Source: Deltaproteobacteria bacterium (GTDB lineage Bacteria; Myxococcota_A; UBA9042). From it: a DNA stretch of 64,000 nt. The notes beneath the pieces were generated by a model that did not search any database, was not told where the DNA came from, and saw only the letters and a program-made list of their open reading frames with translations. The DNA lies in the NCBI GenBank assembly GCA_020632665.1, contig JACKFC010000001.1, forward strand, positions 124,001 through 188,000. The letters run 5' to 3'. Position numbers and translations under genes: made by a program. Of the stretch, positions 8,880 to 16,839 are shown piece after piece. Every line of letters begins with the position of its first letter. Position 1 is the first letter of the stretch.

Positions 8880-10031
8880 CTACTTGACCCGCACCATCTC
8901 CAACATCGTGTCGCTGTCGATCTCGCCGGTCGGCATCCCGGGCATCGGGATCCGCTGCTCGGTCGCGATGGTCCCCTCGATCTTGCGCAAGAAGCCGGCG
9001 GCCACGTCGTGCTGCATCCGGACGTCGCCGCGCATCTTCAGCGACGGCATCGCCGGCTGCCCCTGCGCGCCGGCGCCGGCGCCGGGCACGCCCATGCCGG
9101 GCGGCATCATCCCGGGCGGCGGCCCCATCCCGGCGGGCATCCCCATGCCTTCGGGCATCCCAGGCACCGGCGGGGTCTCGACGTCGGCGTCGCCGGCGGC
9201 GGTCCGCGCCTTGACCTTGGCGCCGGGGTTGCGGGTGCCGGTGCCATCGCCAGGCGTCGAGATCACGACGCGGATCGTGGCTCCCTTCTTGGCGTCGAGC
9301 TCCTGCACCGTGGTGTCGAACTGCCAATCGGCGACGCGGGCGCTGACCTTGTCGCCCTTGGCCAACGGACCGTCCGGCAGCGCCAGCAGCGAGAGGAATT
9401 GCTCGGGGATCAGGTCGATGCGGCGGGCGTTCTCCTTCACCCGCACGCGCGTCGTCTTGCGACCGACCGTCTTGACGCTGTAGCCGGCCGAGAGTTTGCC
9501 GCTCTTGCGGTCGAAGCGGGCGTAGAGGCTGACCTCCTCGCCACCGGCGCGGGCGCGGGCGCTCGCCCCGTCCGGGCTGACGCTGCCGCCGACGAGCATG
9601 GTGTCGCCGGCGTCGTCGACCAGCAGCCAAACCAGCCGCTCGAAACGGAAATGACCCTTGCGATCGATCACGACCGGCGTGCGCAGGGCCGTCGGAGGGA
9701 GCTTGTCAAGGTTGGCGATCTTGCGTCCCTTGCCGTCGCGGACCGAGAAGCGCTCGAGGACGAGCGTGGCGCGGGCGGTGCCGTCGGCGGCGACCTCGTC
9801 GATGTGCAGCGCGAAGCGGCCGTCGGTCTCGGCGGTGACGTCGAGGTGCACACCCATCGTCTTCATCCGCATCCGCTGGGTCGAGCGGGTCTCGTAACGG
9901 TGCACCGCGCCCTTGGTCCAGCGCCAGAGCAGCTCGGTGCCAGGGGCCTGGGCAAGGGCGGGCGAGGGGAGCGAGGCGAGCGGGCTGGCGAGGCAGAGCG
10001 CGGTCAGGGTGAAGAGCAGAATTCGTCGCAT
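8880..10031 (-). CDS. Secreted hypothetical protein (DUF6263-like)
   Basis: A 383-residue exported protein with signal peptide MRRILLFTLTALCLASPLAS ending near PALAQA. The mature N-terminal half has the pattern of proteins that begin with WRWTKGAVHRYETRSTQRM and alternate beta strands, resembling DUF6263 proteins; that match is weak. Residues about 280-325 are a Pro/Gly/Met-rich low-complexity linker (PGMPEGMGMPAGMGPPPGMM). A last beta-rich segment follows. The start at 10031 is chosen from the signal peptide; the upstream extension is Arg-rich and unlikely. It is convergent with the glycosylase gene and divergent from 10208. Confidence 0.65.
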   Translation of the reverse strand: MRRILLFTLTALCLASPLASLPSPALAQAPGTELLWRWTKGAVHRYETRSTQRMRMKTMGVHLDVTAETDGRFALHIDEVAADGTARATLVLERFSVRDGKGRKIANLDKLPPTALRTPVVIDRKGHFRFERLVWLLVDDAGDTMLVGGSVSPDGASARARAGGEEVSLYARFDRKSGKLSAGYSVKTVGRKTTRVRVKENARRIDLIPEQFLSLLALPDGPLAKGDKVSARVADWQFDTTVQELDAKKGATIRVVISTPGDGTGTRNPGAKVKARTAAGDADVETPPVPGMPEGMGMPAGMGPPPGMMPPGMGVPGAGAGAQGQPAMPSLKMRGDVRMQHDVAAGFLRKIEGTIATEQRIPMPGMPTGEIDSDTMLEMVRVK

Positions 10032-10207
10032 GGGAGTCTCCGGCGGCAATGGGCGTGGGCAGCCACGACGCGCCAGCGGGCGCGACGATTCGAAGCGAGC
10101 CGCAGGGTCGCGCGTCTGGCCTTCGATGGCGAGCCTCGACCGGCCTTTTGCTCGCACCGACGCCGCGTGCGGCTAGACTCACGGCGGTTGATGCCTTGGA
10201 GGTTGTG

Positions 10208-11407
10208 ATGCGACGTTTCCCCCCGCGCTGCGATGCGCTCTTCGGTGCGCGGTCTACGATGCGTCTGGCCCTCGCTGCCGCCCTCTTGCTCGCCCTGCCG
10301 GCCGTGGCGCAGCCCCATCTGCCCGCGGCGGCCTCGCCGACGATGGCGGGGGCTGCAGACGGGCCGCCGGACGCGACGGCAGTCGATCGCGACCCGCCCA
10401 AGCTCCGCGCCTCGTTCGCCCGCGCGCTCGAGCTGCTGCGCGAAGGGCATGCCGACGAGGCGGCCCGCGTCCTCGACGACGTCGCCGCGCGCTCGACCCA
10501 GCCCGAGCGCCAGCGCGCCGCAGCGGCGTTGGCGACCTACGCACGGCGGATGGCGATGATCGCGGCCACCGACCCGCGCGCCGCGAGTGAACTCAGCGAC
10601 GGCCGCACGCAGTTCATCGTCACGTCGACCTTGATCGGCTTCTACTCCGGCGTGGTGATGATCGACTTGCTCGATATCGGCGATGTCCGGCCGATGGTCG
10701 GCACGCTGATCGCAACCACGGGCGTCGGTTTCGTCGGCGCGCTCTACGGCAGCCGTGGTGCCGGGATCCGTGAGGTCGACGCCGACGCCTATACGCTCGG
10801 CGCGACCTGGGGCGGCATCACGATGCTCACCGCGGCGGGGGCCCTCGACGTCGACAGCAGCGAGGCCGTGCAGTTGATGACCTTGACCGGCCTGGTCGGC
10901 GGCGCCTTCGCCGGCATGGGCCTCTCGCGGACGACGAGCCCGACCCGCGGCCAGGTCGCCTTCACCAACACGACGTTGCTGCTCGGCGGCGTCTCGGCGC
11001 TGCTCGGCTCGGCCATCCTCTCCGACCTCGACCTGCAGTTCCGCACCAACGCCACGCTCTGGCTGGCCGGCGTGCAGATCGGCACCGGCGTCGGCCTGAT
11101 GCTCGCACCCGAGCTGGATTGGAGCGTCTCCCGTTCGCGGCTGATGCTGCTCGGCGGCTCATTGGGGGCGTTGGTCGGCTGGGGTGCGGCGGCGCTGGTC
11201 ACCGGCGAGCCGAAGAGCGGCGACCATTCAGCGCAGATCTGGGGCGGCGCCGCCCTGGCCGGCCTGTGGGGCGGCGCCTTGCTGACGACCTGGCTCACCG
11301 ACGGGATGGCGCCGGACGCTGGATTCGCCCGCAGCCGGGCGCAGATGGCGATCGTCCCGCTCTTGCAGCCCGACAGCGCCGGCCTTGCCGTGGTCGGCCG
11401 CTTCTAG
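10208..11407 (+). CDS. Membrane-associated hypothetical protein with Gly/Ala-rich segments
   Basis: A 399-residue protein that I do not recognise. After a long basic start comes a signal sequence (MRLALAAALLLALPAVAQ). A short helical segment follows (AFARALELLREGHADEAARV), possibly TPR-like. The C-terminal two thirds has repeated hydrophobic Gly/Ala/Thr-rich stretches such as GGITMLTAAGALDVDS and LLGGVSALLGSAILSD, which could be weak transmembrane helices or a beta-barrel-like domain. The ATG at 10208 has GGAGG 5 bases upstream; the ATG at 10259 would give a more standard signal peptide. Confidence 0.6.
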   Translation: MRRFPPRCDALFGARSTMRLALAAALLLALPAVAQPHLPAAASPTMAGAADGPPDATAVDRDPPKLRASFARALELLREGHADEAARVLDDVAARSTQPERQRAAAALATYARRMAMIAATDPRAASELSDGRTQFIVTSTLIGFYSGVVMIDLLDIGDVRPMVGTLIATTGVGFVGALYGSRGAGIREVDADAYTLGATWGGITMLTAAGALDVDSSEAVQLMTLTGLVGGAFAGMGLSRTTSPTRGQVAFTNTTLLLGGVSALLGSAILSDLDLQFRTNATLWLAGVQIGTGVGLMLAPELDWSVSRSRLMLLGGSLGALVGWGAAALVTGEPKSGDHSAQIWGGAALAGLWGGALLTTWLTDGMAPDAGFARSRAQMAIVPLLQPDSAGLAVVGRF

Positions 11408-11429
11408 CCCTGGCTGCTGCCCGAGGCCC

Positions 11430-11942
11430 CTAGATCAGTTCGCGGTGCTTGCCACCGGCTTCGAGCTGCGGCGGCTTGCCGACGTTGCCGGTGAGCTTGG
11501 CCAGCCGCGTATGCCAGAGGCAGGCCGCGCCGACGTCGCCGTCGAGGTAGTAGACCGGGCAGCGGCCGATCTCGACGACCTCGATACCGAGGCTGCGGGC
11601 GTGCTCGACCGCCTCGGCGTGGCCGGTCTGGAAGCTGAACCAGACCCGCGTGCAGCCCGCTTCGTGGGCGACGTCGACCGCGCGCTTGGCCGAGCGCGGC
11701 TTGACCCAGATCACGGCGAGGTCGGCGCGGTCGTTGGGAAGCTCGGCCACCGAGCGGTAGACCTTGCCGCCGCTGACCCGACCGCGCGAGACCTCCAAGC
11801 CGCCGAGATCGAGGCAATAGAAGGGCTTGCCGGCCTGCGTGTAGGCGGCGTAGCTGGCGGCGGGGAAGCGCCCCTCGGAAGAGTCGGCGATCACGACGAA
11901 TCGGTCGGTGCCGTTGATCAGGCGCGCGAGCGGATGGTCCAT
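11430..11942 (-). CDS. CoA-binding domain protein
   Basis: A 170-residue cytoplasmic protein with the CoA-binding Rossmann-like fold of succinyl-CoA synthetase alpha-type domains. DRFVVIADSSEGRFPAASYA is the first beta-alpha unit, VYRSVAELPNDRADLAVIWV the second, and GCTRVWFSFQTGHAEAVEHA the third. ARSLGIEVVEIGRCPVYYL is a typical family ending. The ATG at 11942 follows GGAG at 6 bases. It begins 11 bases after the stop of the SDR gene upstream on this strand, so the two form a likely operon. A ligand-sensing or acyl-CoA role is inferred only. Confidence 0.85.
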   Translation of the reverse strand: MDHPLARLINGTDRFVVIADSSEGRFPAASYAAYTQAGKPFYCLDLGGLEVSRGRVSGGKVYRSVAELPNDRADLAVIWVKPRSAKRAVDVAHEAGCTRVWFSFQTGHAEAVEHARSLGIEVVEIGRCPVYYLDGDVGAACLWHTRLAKLTGNVGKPPQLEAGGKHRELI

Positions 11943-11953
11943 CGGGTGCTCCT

Positions 11954-12829
11954 TCAGGGCTGCAAGCCCACCCACTCGGCCGAACGCCGCCAGAGGTCGG
12001 CTGCCGCGGCGTCGTCGAGGGCGTCCGCGCTCGGCTGCTTCGGCTTGGATTTGTCCCAATACAGGCCGGTCTTGCCCTTCGCCGAGGGCGAGGTGGCGCA
12101 ATGCAGGCTGGTCAGCGCGCCCTCTTCGCTCGTGATCATGAAGAGCTTCATCAGGCCGCGGAAGGGCGCGGGGATCTCGCGCCAGATCTCGCTGGCGACC
12201 ACGCCGGGGTGCACGGCGTAGACGTCGACCTCGCGCACGCCGCGATCTTCGAGCAACTTGGTGAGATGTCGGGTGAAGAGCACGTTCGCCAACTTGCTCG
12301 CGCAATACTCAGGGAAGCCCGTCGGCGTCGCGGTCTCCTTGCGCACCTTGCCGAAGTCGAGTGGCCCGGTGCGGTAATGCGCACGGCTGGCGACGTTGAC
12401 GATGCGCGCCGGCGCCGCAGCCTCGATATTCGGCAGCAGCAGCCGGGTGAGGAGGTAGGGCCCGAGGTGGTTGGTGCCGAAGGTCAGCTCGAAGCCGTCG
12501 GCGGTGAGGCCCTTCTGTCCGGCGATGCCGGCGTTGTTGATGAGGATGTCGAGCTTCGGCGCGAGGGCGGAGATCTCTGCCGCGGCGCCGCGGACCGACT
12601 CGAACGAGGAGAGGTCCAAGCGCACCAACTCGAGCTGCGCGCCGGGCACCGCGTCGGCGATCTCGGTCATCGCCGTGCGCGCCTTCGCCTCACTGCGGCA
12701 GGCCAGGATGACGCGAGCGCCAGCGCGGGCCAGCTCCAGGGCGGTCACCTTGCCGATACCGGCGTTCGCGCCGGTAACGACGGCGGTCTTGCCGCTCAAA
12801 TCCACCTCGACCGGGGGCTTGTTCGCCAT
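11954..12829 (-). CDS. SDR-family oxidoreductase (retinol dehydrogenase-like)
   Basis: A 291-residue classical-to-extended SDR. The cofactor motif TGANAGIG is at residues 19-26, NNAG at 98-101, and the catalytic YCASK at 175-179. An Arg after the second strand (ACRSEAK) suggests NADP preference. The C-terminal part (SAKGKTGLYWDKSKPKQPS) is typical of the retinol dehydrogenase/WW-domain oxidoreductase group. It is the first gene of a two-gene minus-strand unit with the CoA-binding gene. A short-chain or retinoid-like aldehyde/ketone substrate is expected from the family; the true substrate is unknown. Confidence 0.9.
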   Translation of the reverse strand: MANKPPVEVDLSGKTAVVTGANAGIGKVTALELARAGARVILACRSEAKARTAMTEIADAVPGAQLELVRLDLSSFESVRGAAAEISALAPKLDILINNAGIAGQKGLTADGFELTFGTNHLGPYLLTRLLLPNIEAAAPARIVNVASRAHYRTGPLDFGKVRKETATPTGFPEYCASKLANVLFTRHLTKLLEDRGVREVDVYAVHPGVVASEIWREIPAPFRGLMKLFMITSEEGALTSLHCATSPSAKGKTGLYWDKSKPKQPSADALDDAAAADLWRRSAEWVGLQP

Positions 12830-13033
12830 CTCCGCTCCTCGCTACTTCGATCAGGGACGCGGATCGGCGCAGGGGGCGTCGCCGCGGGGCGCGACGATGC
12901 CACGGCGATCGCGATCCGCAAAGCGCCCCACCACGCCCGCACCGCCGAGCCGCGGCCAGCGGTCCCCACCGCGTGCCACCGACGCACGCCCCGACGCTTG
13001 CCCCCCGCCGCCCTCGCCGCGACCCTGTCGCCG

Positions 13034-13744
13034 ATGCGAAGAGGGGAACAAGCCGACGTCAGCCTCGACCAGACCACGAGCGGCGAGCGCTGCGTCCGCA
13101 AGGCCCACTTCGCCGCGGCCGGCTACCTGCGCGAGCGCGACGCGCTGCAGACCGTCGGCCGCCTGGCCCCCGGGCTCGCCCCCGCCCTGCTCCGCCACGA
13201 CGACGCGACGCGCACGCTCTGGCTCGCCTTCGTCGAGGGCGTCGCGCCGACCGCGCTGGCCCGCGCCGAGCGGAGCCGCGCCTTCGAAGCGGTCGGCGCC
13301 CAGCTCCGTCGCTTGGCCGCCCTGCCCGTTCCGGCGGACCCCGTGCCGCTGGAGCAAGCGATGGCGATGCGCGCCCACGCTTGGCTGCAACGCACGCCGG
13401 CGAGGGTGGCGGCGGGCGAGGTCGACGCTCTGCTCGGCGAGGCAGCCGCCTTCGCCGGCGCCCAGCGTCGGTGGTGCCACCGTGACGTCCGCGACGAGAA
13501 CCTGCGCGTCCGCCCGGACGGCAGCGTCGTGCTGCTCGATTGGGGCCAGAGCCGCCCCGACGCCGAGGAATCGGACCTCGTCCGTCTGGCCCGGTCCGCA
13601 GCGGATGCCGAACCGGGCGCCGAGGCCGACCTCGCAGCGCTCTGCCGCGGCCTCGGCTACGACCGCGCCGCGCCTCTGCAGCAGCGACGCCTGGCCTTCG
13701 CGGTGGCGCTGGAGCGGTTGGCGCGGCAGGTCACGGCGGCGTGA
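13034..13744 (+). CDS. Aminoglycoside phosphotransferase-like kinase (APH family)
   Basis: A 236-residue small kinase-fold protein. The Brenner motif HRDVRDEN is at 149-156 and the DFG-like DWG is at 169-171 (VVLLDWGQSRPD). A Lys in VRKAHF (residue 23) may hold ATP. APH-fold proteins phosphorylate small molecules such as antibiotics, choline or sugars; nothing here fixes the substrate. No good ribosome-binding site is visible before the ATG at 13034, so the start is uncertain. Its end overlaps the convergent RCC1 lipoprotein gene by 14 bases. Confidence 0.8.
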   Translation: MRRGEQADVSLDQTTSGERCVRKAHFAAAGYLRERDALQTVGRLAPGLAPALLRHDDATRTLWLAFVEGVAPTALARAERSRAFEAVGAQLRRLAALPVPADPVPLEQAMAMRAHAWLQRTPARVAAGEVDALLGEAAAFAGAQRRWCHRDVRDENLRVRPDGSVVLLDWGQSRPDAEESDLVRLARSAADAEPGAEADLAALCRGLGYDRAAPLQQRRLAFAVALERLARQVTAA

Positions 13745-15239
13745 CTTCGACCCAGGCAAAGCTCGGCTTGGTCGAGCCGTTGCCGAGCTCGCCGTTGCTG
13801 TTGTAGCCGCGGCATCGCATGTGCCCGCCGGTATCGATGACGCAGAGGTGGGCCTCGGCCAGCGCGGCGCGCCGAATGGTGCCGAGCCCCGCGACCAACA
13901 TCGGCGTGGCGACGGTGCTGCTCGCGTCGGGATCGATCACCTTCTGCTGGTTGCTGCCCCAACAGCGGAGCTTGGCGTCGGCGCCGATGGCGCAGCTCGC
14001 GTTGTCGTTGGCGAGGACCTCGACCGCGTCGACCGCCACCGGCTTCGGCGTGAGGAAGGGACCAGCGCCCGTCTGCGCAACCTGTCCCGACGTATTGGCG
14101 CCCCAGCAGTAGGGCCCCAGCGGCGTAACGGCGCAGACGTGGTCGTCGCCGATCGCCACCGAGGAGACGCCGCGCAGGCCGGTATCTTGTGGCGTCGGCA
14201 GGTTCTTCTTGCTCGAGCCGACGCCGACCTCGCCGTATTCGTTGTCGCCCCAGCACCAGAGCGCGCCGGCCGGGCGGACAGCGCAAGTGGTCTCGCCGCC
14301 GGCGTAGACGCGCAGCCAATCCTTGGTGCCGGGGAGCACGATGGGCAGGCTCGTCTTGTCGCCGACGGTGCCGTCGCCGAGCTGGCCGTCGCTGTCGGAG
14401 CCCGAGCAGGCCAGTGCGCCGTCCGAAGTCCGCACGCAGACGTGACGATCGCCGACCGCGAACGAGGTCACGTCGGCGGTGGAGGGGAAGGCCACCGGCG
14501 CGTCCTGATGCTGCGGGTTGCCGTTGCCGAGCTGGCCCCAGAAGTTGTCGCCCCAGCAGGCCACCGAGAGCTTCGAGCCGGAAGCCTGCAGCAAGGTGCA
14601 GATGGTCTGGCTGCGGCCGATCATGCGCTGCGCGCCGCTCGCCGCCACCGGTAGCGGCGTGGTGCTGCCGCCGAAACCGGCCTTTTCGCCAGCGCCGAGC
14701 TGGCCCTTGGTATTCGCGCCCCAACAGTGCACGCCCTGGGTGCTGACGGCGCAGGTCGCGTCGTAGCCGGCGAAGAGGTCGCGGAATGGCCCCTTCGCCT
14801 CGGCGAAGCACGTTCCCGCGGTGCACGTGCCGCCGCCGAAACAGCCGCCGCCCGCGGTCGGCTTCGAGCTGCAGGCGCCGCTGACGCACGCATCGGTGGT
14901 GCACGGATCGCCGTCATCGCAGCCGCCGCTGCAACCATCGAGGACGTCGGCTGCTCCGCTGTCCGGATCCGCGGCATCGCCGGCGGTCGTCTCGTCGCCG
15001 AGATCGGTGCTCGCCGTGTCGCTGGTTGCCGTGTCGGTCGCGCCCGCGTCGGACTTGCTGGTATCGGTCGCAGCCGTGTCGGTCACGCCCGCATCGTTGG
15101 CGGCGGTGTCGCCATCCATGCCCGCCCCGCCGCTATCGGCCCCGGCGAACGCGCCACCATCGACCGCGGCGCGCGGACAACCGGCGAGGCCGAGCAGGAG
15201 TGACGCGGCCAGCAAGGTTCGGCGCTGCAAGCCCGCCAC
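13731..15239 (-). CDS. RCC1-repeat lipoprotein with Asp/Thr linker
   Basis: A 502-residue lipoprotein. The GTG at 15239 (GGAGG, 4 bases before) gives MAGLQRRTLLAASLLLGLAG followed by the lipobox Cys. Then comes an Asp/Thr/Ala-rich linker (repeated TDTA and SDTA), a short Cys-rich segment (CSGGCDDGDPCTTDACVSGA), and about six RCC1 propeller repeats with the signature HCWGANTKGQLGAG, CWGDNFWGQLGNG, CWGDNEYGEVGVG and YCWGANTSGQV. RCC1 propellers bind protein partners. Here, as an exported lipoprotein, its role is probably at the cell surface. This architecture is common in Myxococcota-type genomes. Confidence 0.88.
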   Translation of the reverse strand: MAGLQRRTLLAASLLLGLAGCPRAAVDGGAFAGADSGGAGMDGDTAANDAGVTDTAATDTSKSDAGATDTATSDTASTDLGDETTAGDAADPDSGAADVLDGCSGGCDDGDPCTTDACVSGACSSKPTAGGGCFGGGTCTAGTCFAEAKGPFRDLFAGYDATCAVSTQGVHCWGANTKGQLGAGEKAGFGGSTTPLPVAASGAQRMIGRSQTICTLLQASGSKLSVACWGDNFWGQLGNGNPQHQDAPVAFPSTADVTSFAVGDRHVCVRTSDGALACSGSDSDGQLGDGTVGDKTSLPIVLPGTKDWLRVYAGGETTCAVRPAGALWCWGDNEYGEVGVGSSKKNLPTPQDTGLRGVSSVAIGDDHVCAVTPLGPYCWGANTSGQVAQTGAGPFLTPKPVAVDAVEVLANDNASCAIGADAKLRCWGSNQQKVIDPDASSTVATPMLVAGLGTIRRAALAEAHLCVIDTGGHMRCRGYNSNGELGNGSTKPSFAWVEVTPP

Positions 15240-15256
15240 GTCGCCTCCGCGGCGGA

Positions 15257-15751
15257 CTACGGAACGGTGATTCGTCCGGGAGCGCCGCCAGTGCCGGCCT
15301 TGGTATGGCAGGAATTGCACGAGCCCGCCACCTGGGCGGTGCCCATCGCGTTCTCCTTGTTGCCGGAGACGACCTTCGCCGTATAGGGCAGCTTCAGCGA
15401 CGCCGAGTCCTTCTTCTCCATGAAGAAGTTGCCCGACGCGTTCGCCGTCAGCGTGAACTCCTTGCCGTCGCTGCCGGTGATCACGACCTTGACGCCCGCC
15501 TCACCGTAGCAGTCATCGGCCTCGTGCATATCGGGGTAGACGGTGCCGGCGATGGCGAATTCCGGCCCTTCGCCGCGCTCGGCATGGCACGCCACGCAAT
15601 CCTTGCCGGGGTGCATGAGCGGGCTCTTTTCGTCGCCGCCGGTCCATTGGATCTCGGATTTGCAGACACTCGGCGAGACCGTCGTGCTCTGCGCGTCCGT
15701 CCCACAGGCCGAGAGCGTCGCCGCTGCCATGAGCCCCACCCAAACTTGCAT
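15257..15751 (-). CDS. Diheme c-type lipoprotein
   Basis: A 164-residue lipoprotein with two c-type heme sites, CVACH at 52-56 and CNSCH at 145-149. The signal ends in LSAC (Cys16), so it is lipid-anchored in the envelope. Between the heme sites lies a beta-rich segment (GVKVVITGSDGKEFTLTANA) like a carboxypeptidase-regulatory-type domain. It could pass electrons or act as a surface heme protein. The gene ends just before the RCC1 lipoprotein gene starts on the same strand, a likely operon. The ribosome-binding site is weak. Confidence 0.85.
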   Translation of the reverse strand: MQVWVGLMAAATLSACGTDAQSTTVSPSVCKSEIQWTGGDEKSPLMHPGKDCVACHAERGEGPEFAIAGTVYPDMHEADDCYGEAGVKVVITGSDGKEFTLTANASGNFFMEKKDSASLKLPYTAKVVSGNKENAMGTAQVAGSCNSCHTKAGTGGAPGRITVP

Positions 15752-15828
15752 CCACCCTCACATCGGCACCTCCCTCGCCGGGATTGTTGCCCGGCACGAA
15801 GCTACGTTGCCACCGTTCCGTCTCGCGA

Positions 15829-16839
15829 TCAGTTCGATGCCGATTGCATGTGTGCAGAGCCGTTGGCCTGCTGCAGCCGGCGCAGGCCCTCTTCCATACT
15901 CACGGCCGGCTTCCAACCGAGATCTGCGCAGGTTTCGCGGATGTCGTACCAGTTCGCGGTCGCCAGCTGGCGGGCCAGAAAGCGCGTCATCGGCGGCTCA
16001 CCTGAGAGCGGCAGCGTCGACCAGAGCGCCTCGCAGACGGTCCCGACGGCGAAAGCGACACCTTCGGGGATGGTCTTGTCGACCTGTGGCGCGCCCTCGG
16101 TCGCGAGCAGCGCGTTGATCAGGTCCCACATCGGCCACGGCTCACCGTTGCTGACGAAATAGGCGCGGCCACAGAGCCGGGCCCCGGGCTGGAGCGCATC
16201 GAGCGCCGCAATATGGGCGTCGGCAGCGTTGTCGACGTAGGTCGAGTCGACCTTCTTGTTCGCGCTGCCGACCCGACGCAGGCGCCCCGCCCGGGCCCGC
16301 TCGGCGAGCCGGGGCAGGATGTGCGGGTCCCCAGGCCCCCAGATCAGCCGTGGCCGCAGCGCGACCGTCAGCAGGTCGGGCCCGTTGGCGGCGCGGACGG
16401 CCTTCTCCGCGGCGATCTTGGTCCGCTGGTAGGCGGTGCGCGGCGCAGGGGCATAGGGCGTCTCGCCGTCGCCGGCCTCGCAATCGCCGTCGGTCTGCAC
16501 CACCGAGGGGGTCGAGGTGTGGACCAGGCGGCCCACGCCGTGCGTGCGCATCGCGGCGATGAGGTTCTCGGTGCCACGCTGGTTGGCGTCGAGATAGCGC
16601 TGCTCGTCGCCCCAGATCCCGGCGAGCGCGGCGGTGTGGATCACCGCGTCGACGCCGTGCACCGCCGCCGCGACCGCCGCAGCGTCGGCCAGGTCGACCT
16701 TGTGGTGCTCCACGCCGAGGTCTTTGAGCTCGGGATACGCGCCGCGGGAAATCGAGCGGACGGTGTCGCCGCGTGCGAGCAGGGCACGGCAGATCGCCTT
16801 GCCGAGGAAGCCGCCACCACCGGTGACCAGGACGTGCAT
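15829..16839 (-). CDS. oleD: OleD, NADPH-dependent 2-alkyl-3-oxoalkanoate reductase
   Basis: A 336-residue extended SDR of the 3-beta-HSD/epimerase type. In the olefin pathway OleD reduces the 2-alkyl-3-keto acid made by OleA to the 2-alkyl-3-hydroxy acid. The cofactor loop is GGGGFLG (7-13) and the catalytic YQRTK is at 137-141. Other family marks are HTAALAGIWG and RLIWGPGDPHILPRL. Its ATG directly follows the TAG of oleC with no gap. The oleC partner, together with oleA and oleB at 43-45 kb, makes the assignment firm; alone it could be any 3-beta-HSD-like reductase. Confidence 0.85.
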   Translation of the reverse strand: MHVLVTGGGGFLGKAICRALLARGDTVRSISRGAYPELKDLGVEHHKVDLADAAAVAAAVHGVDAVIHTAALAGIWGDEQRYLDANQRGTENLIAAMRTHGVGRLVHTSTPSVVQTDGDCEAGDGETPYAPAPRTAYQRTKIAAEKAVRAANGPDLLTVALRPRLIWGPGDPHILPRLAERARAGRLRRVGSANKKVDSTYVDNAADAHIAALDALQPGARLCGRAYFVSNGEPWPMWDLINALLATEGAPQVDKTIPEGVAFAVGTVCEALWSTLPLSGEPPMTRFLARQLATANWYDIRETCADLGWKPAVSMEEGLRRLQQANGSAHMQSASN

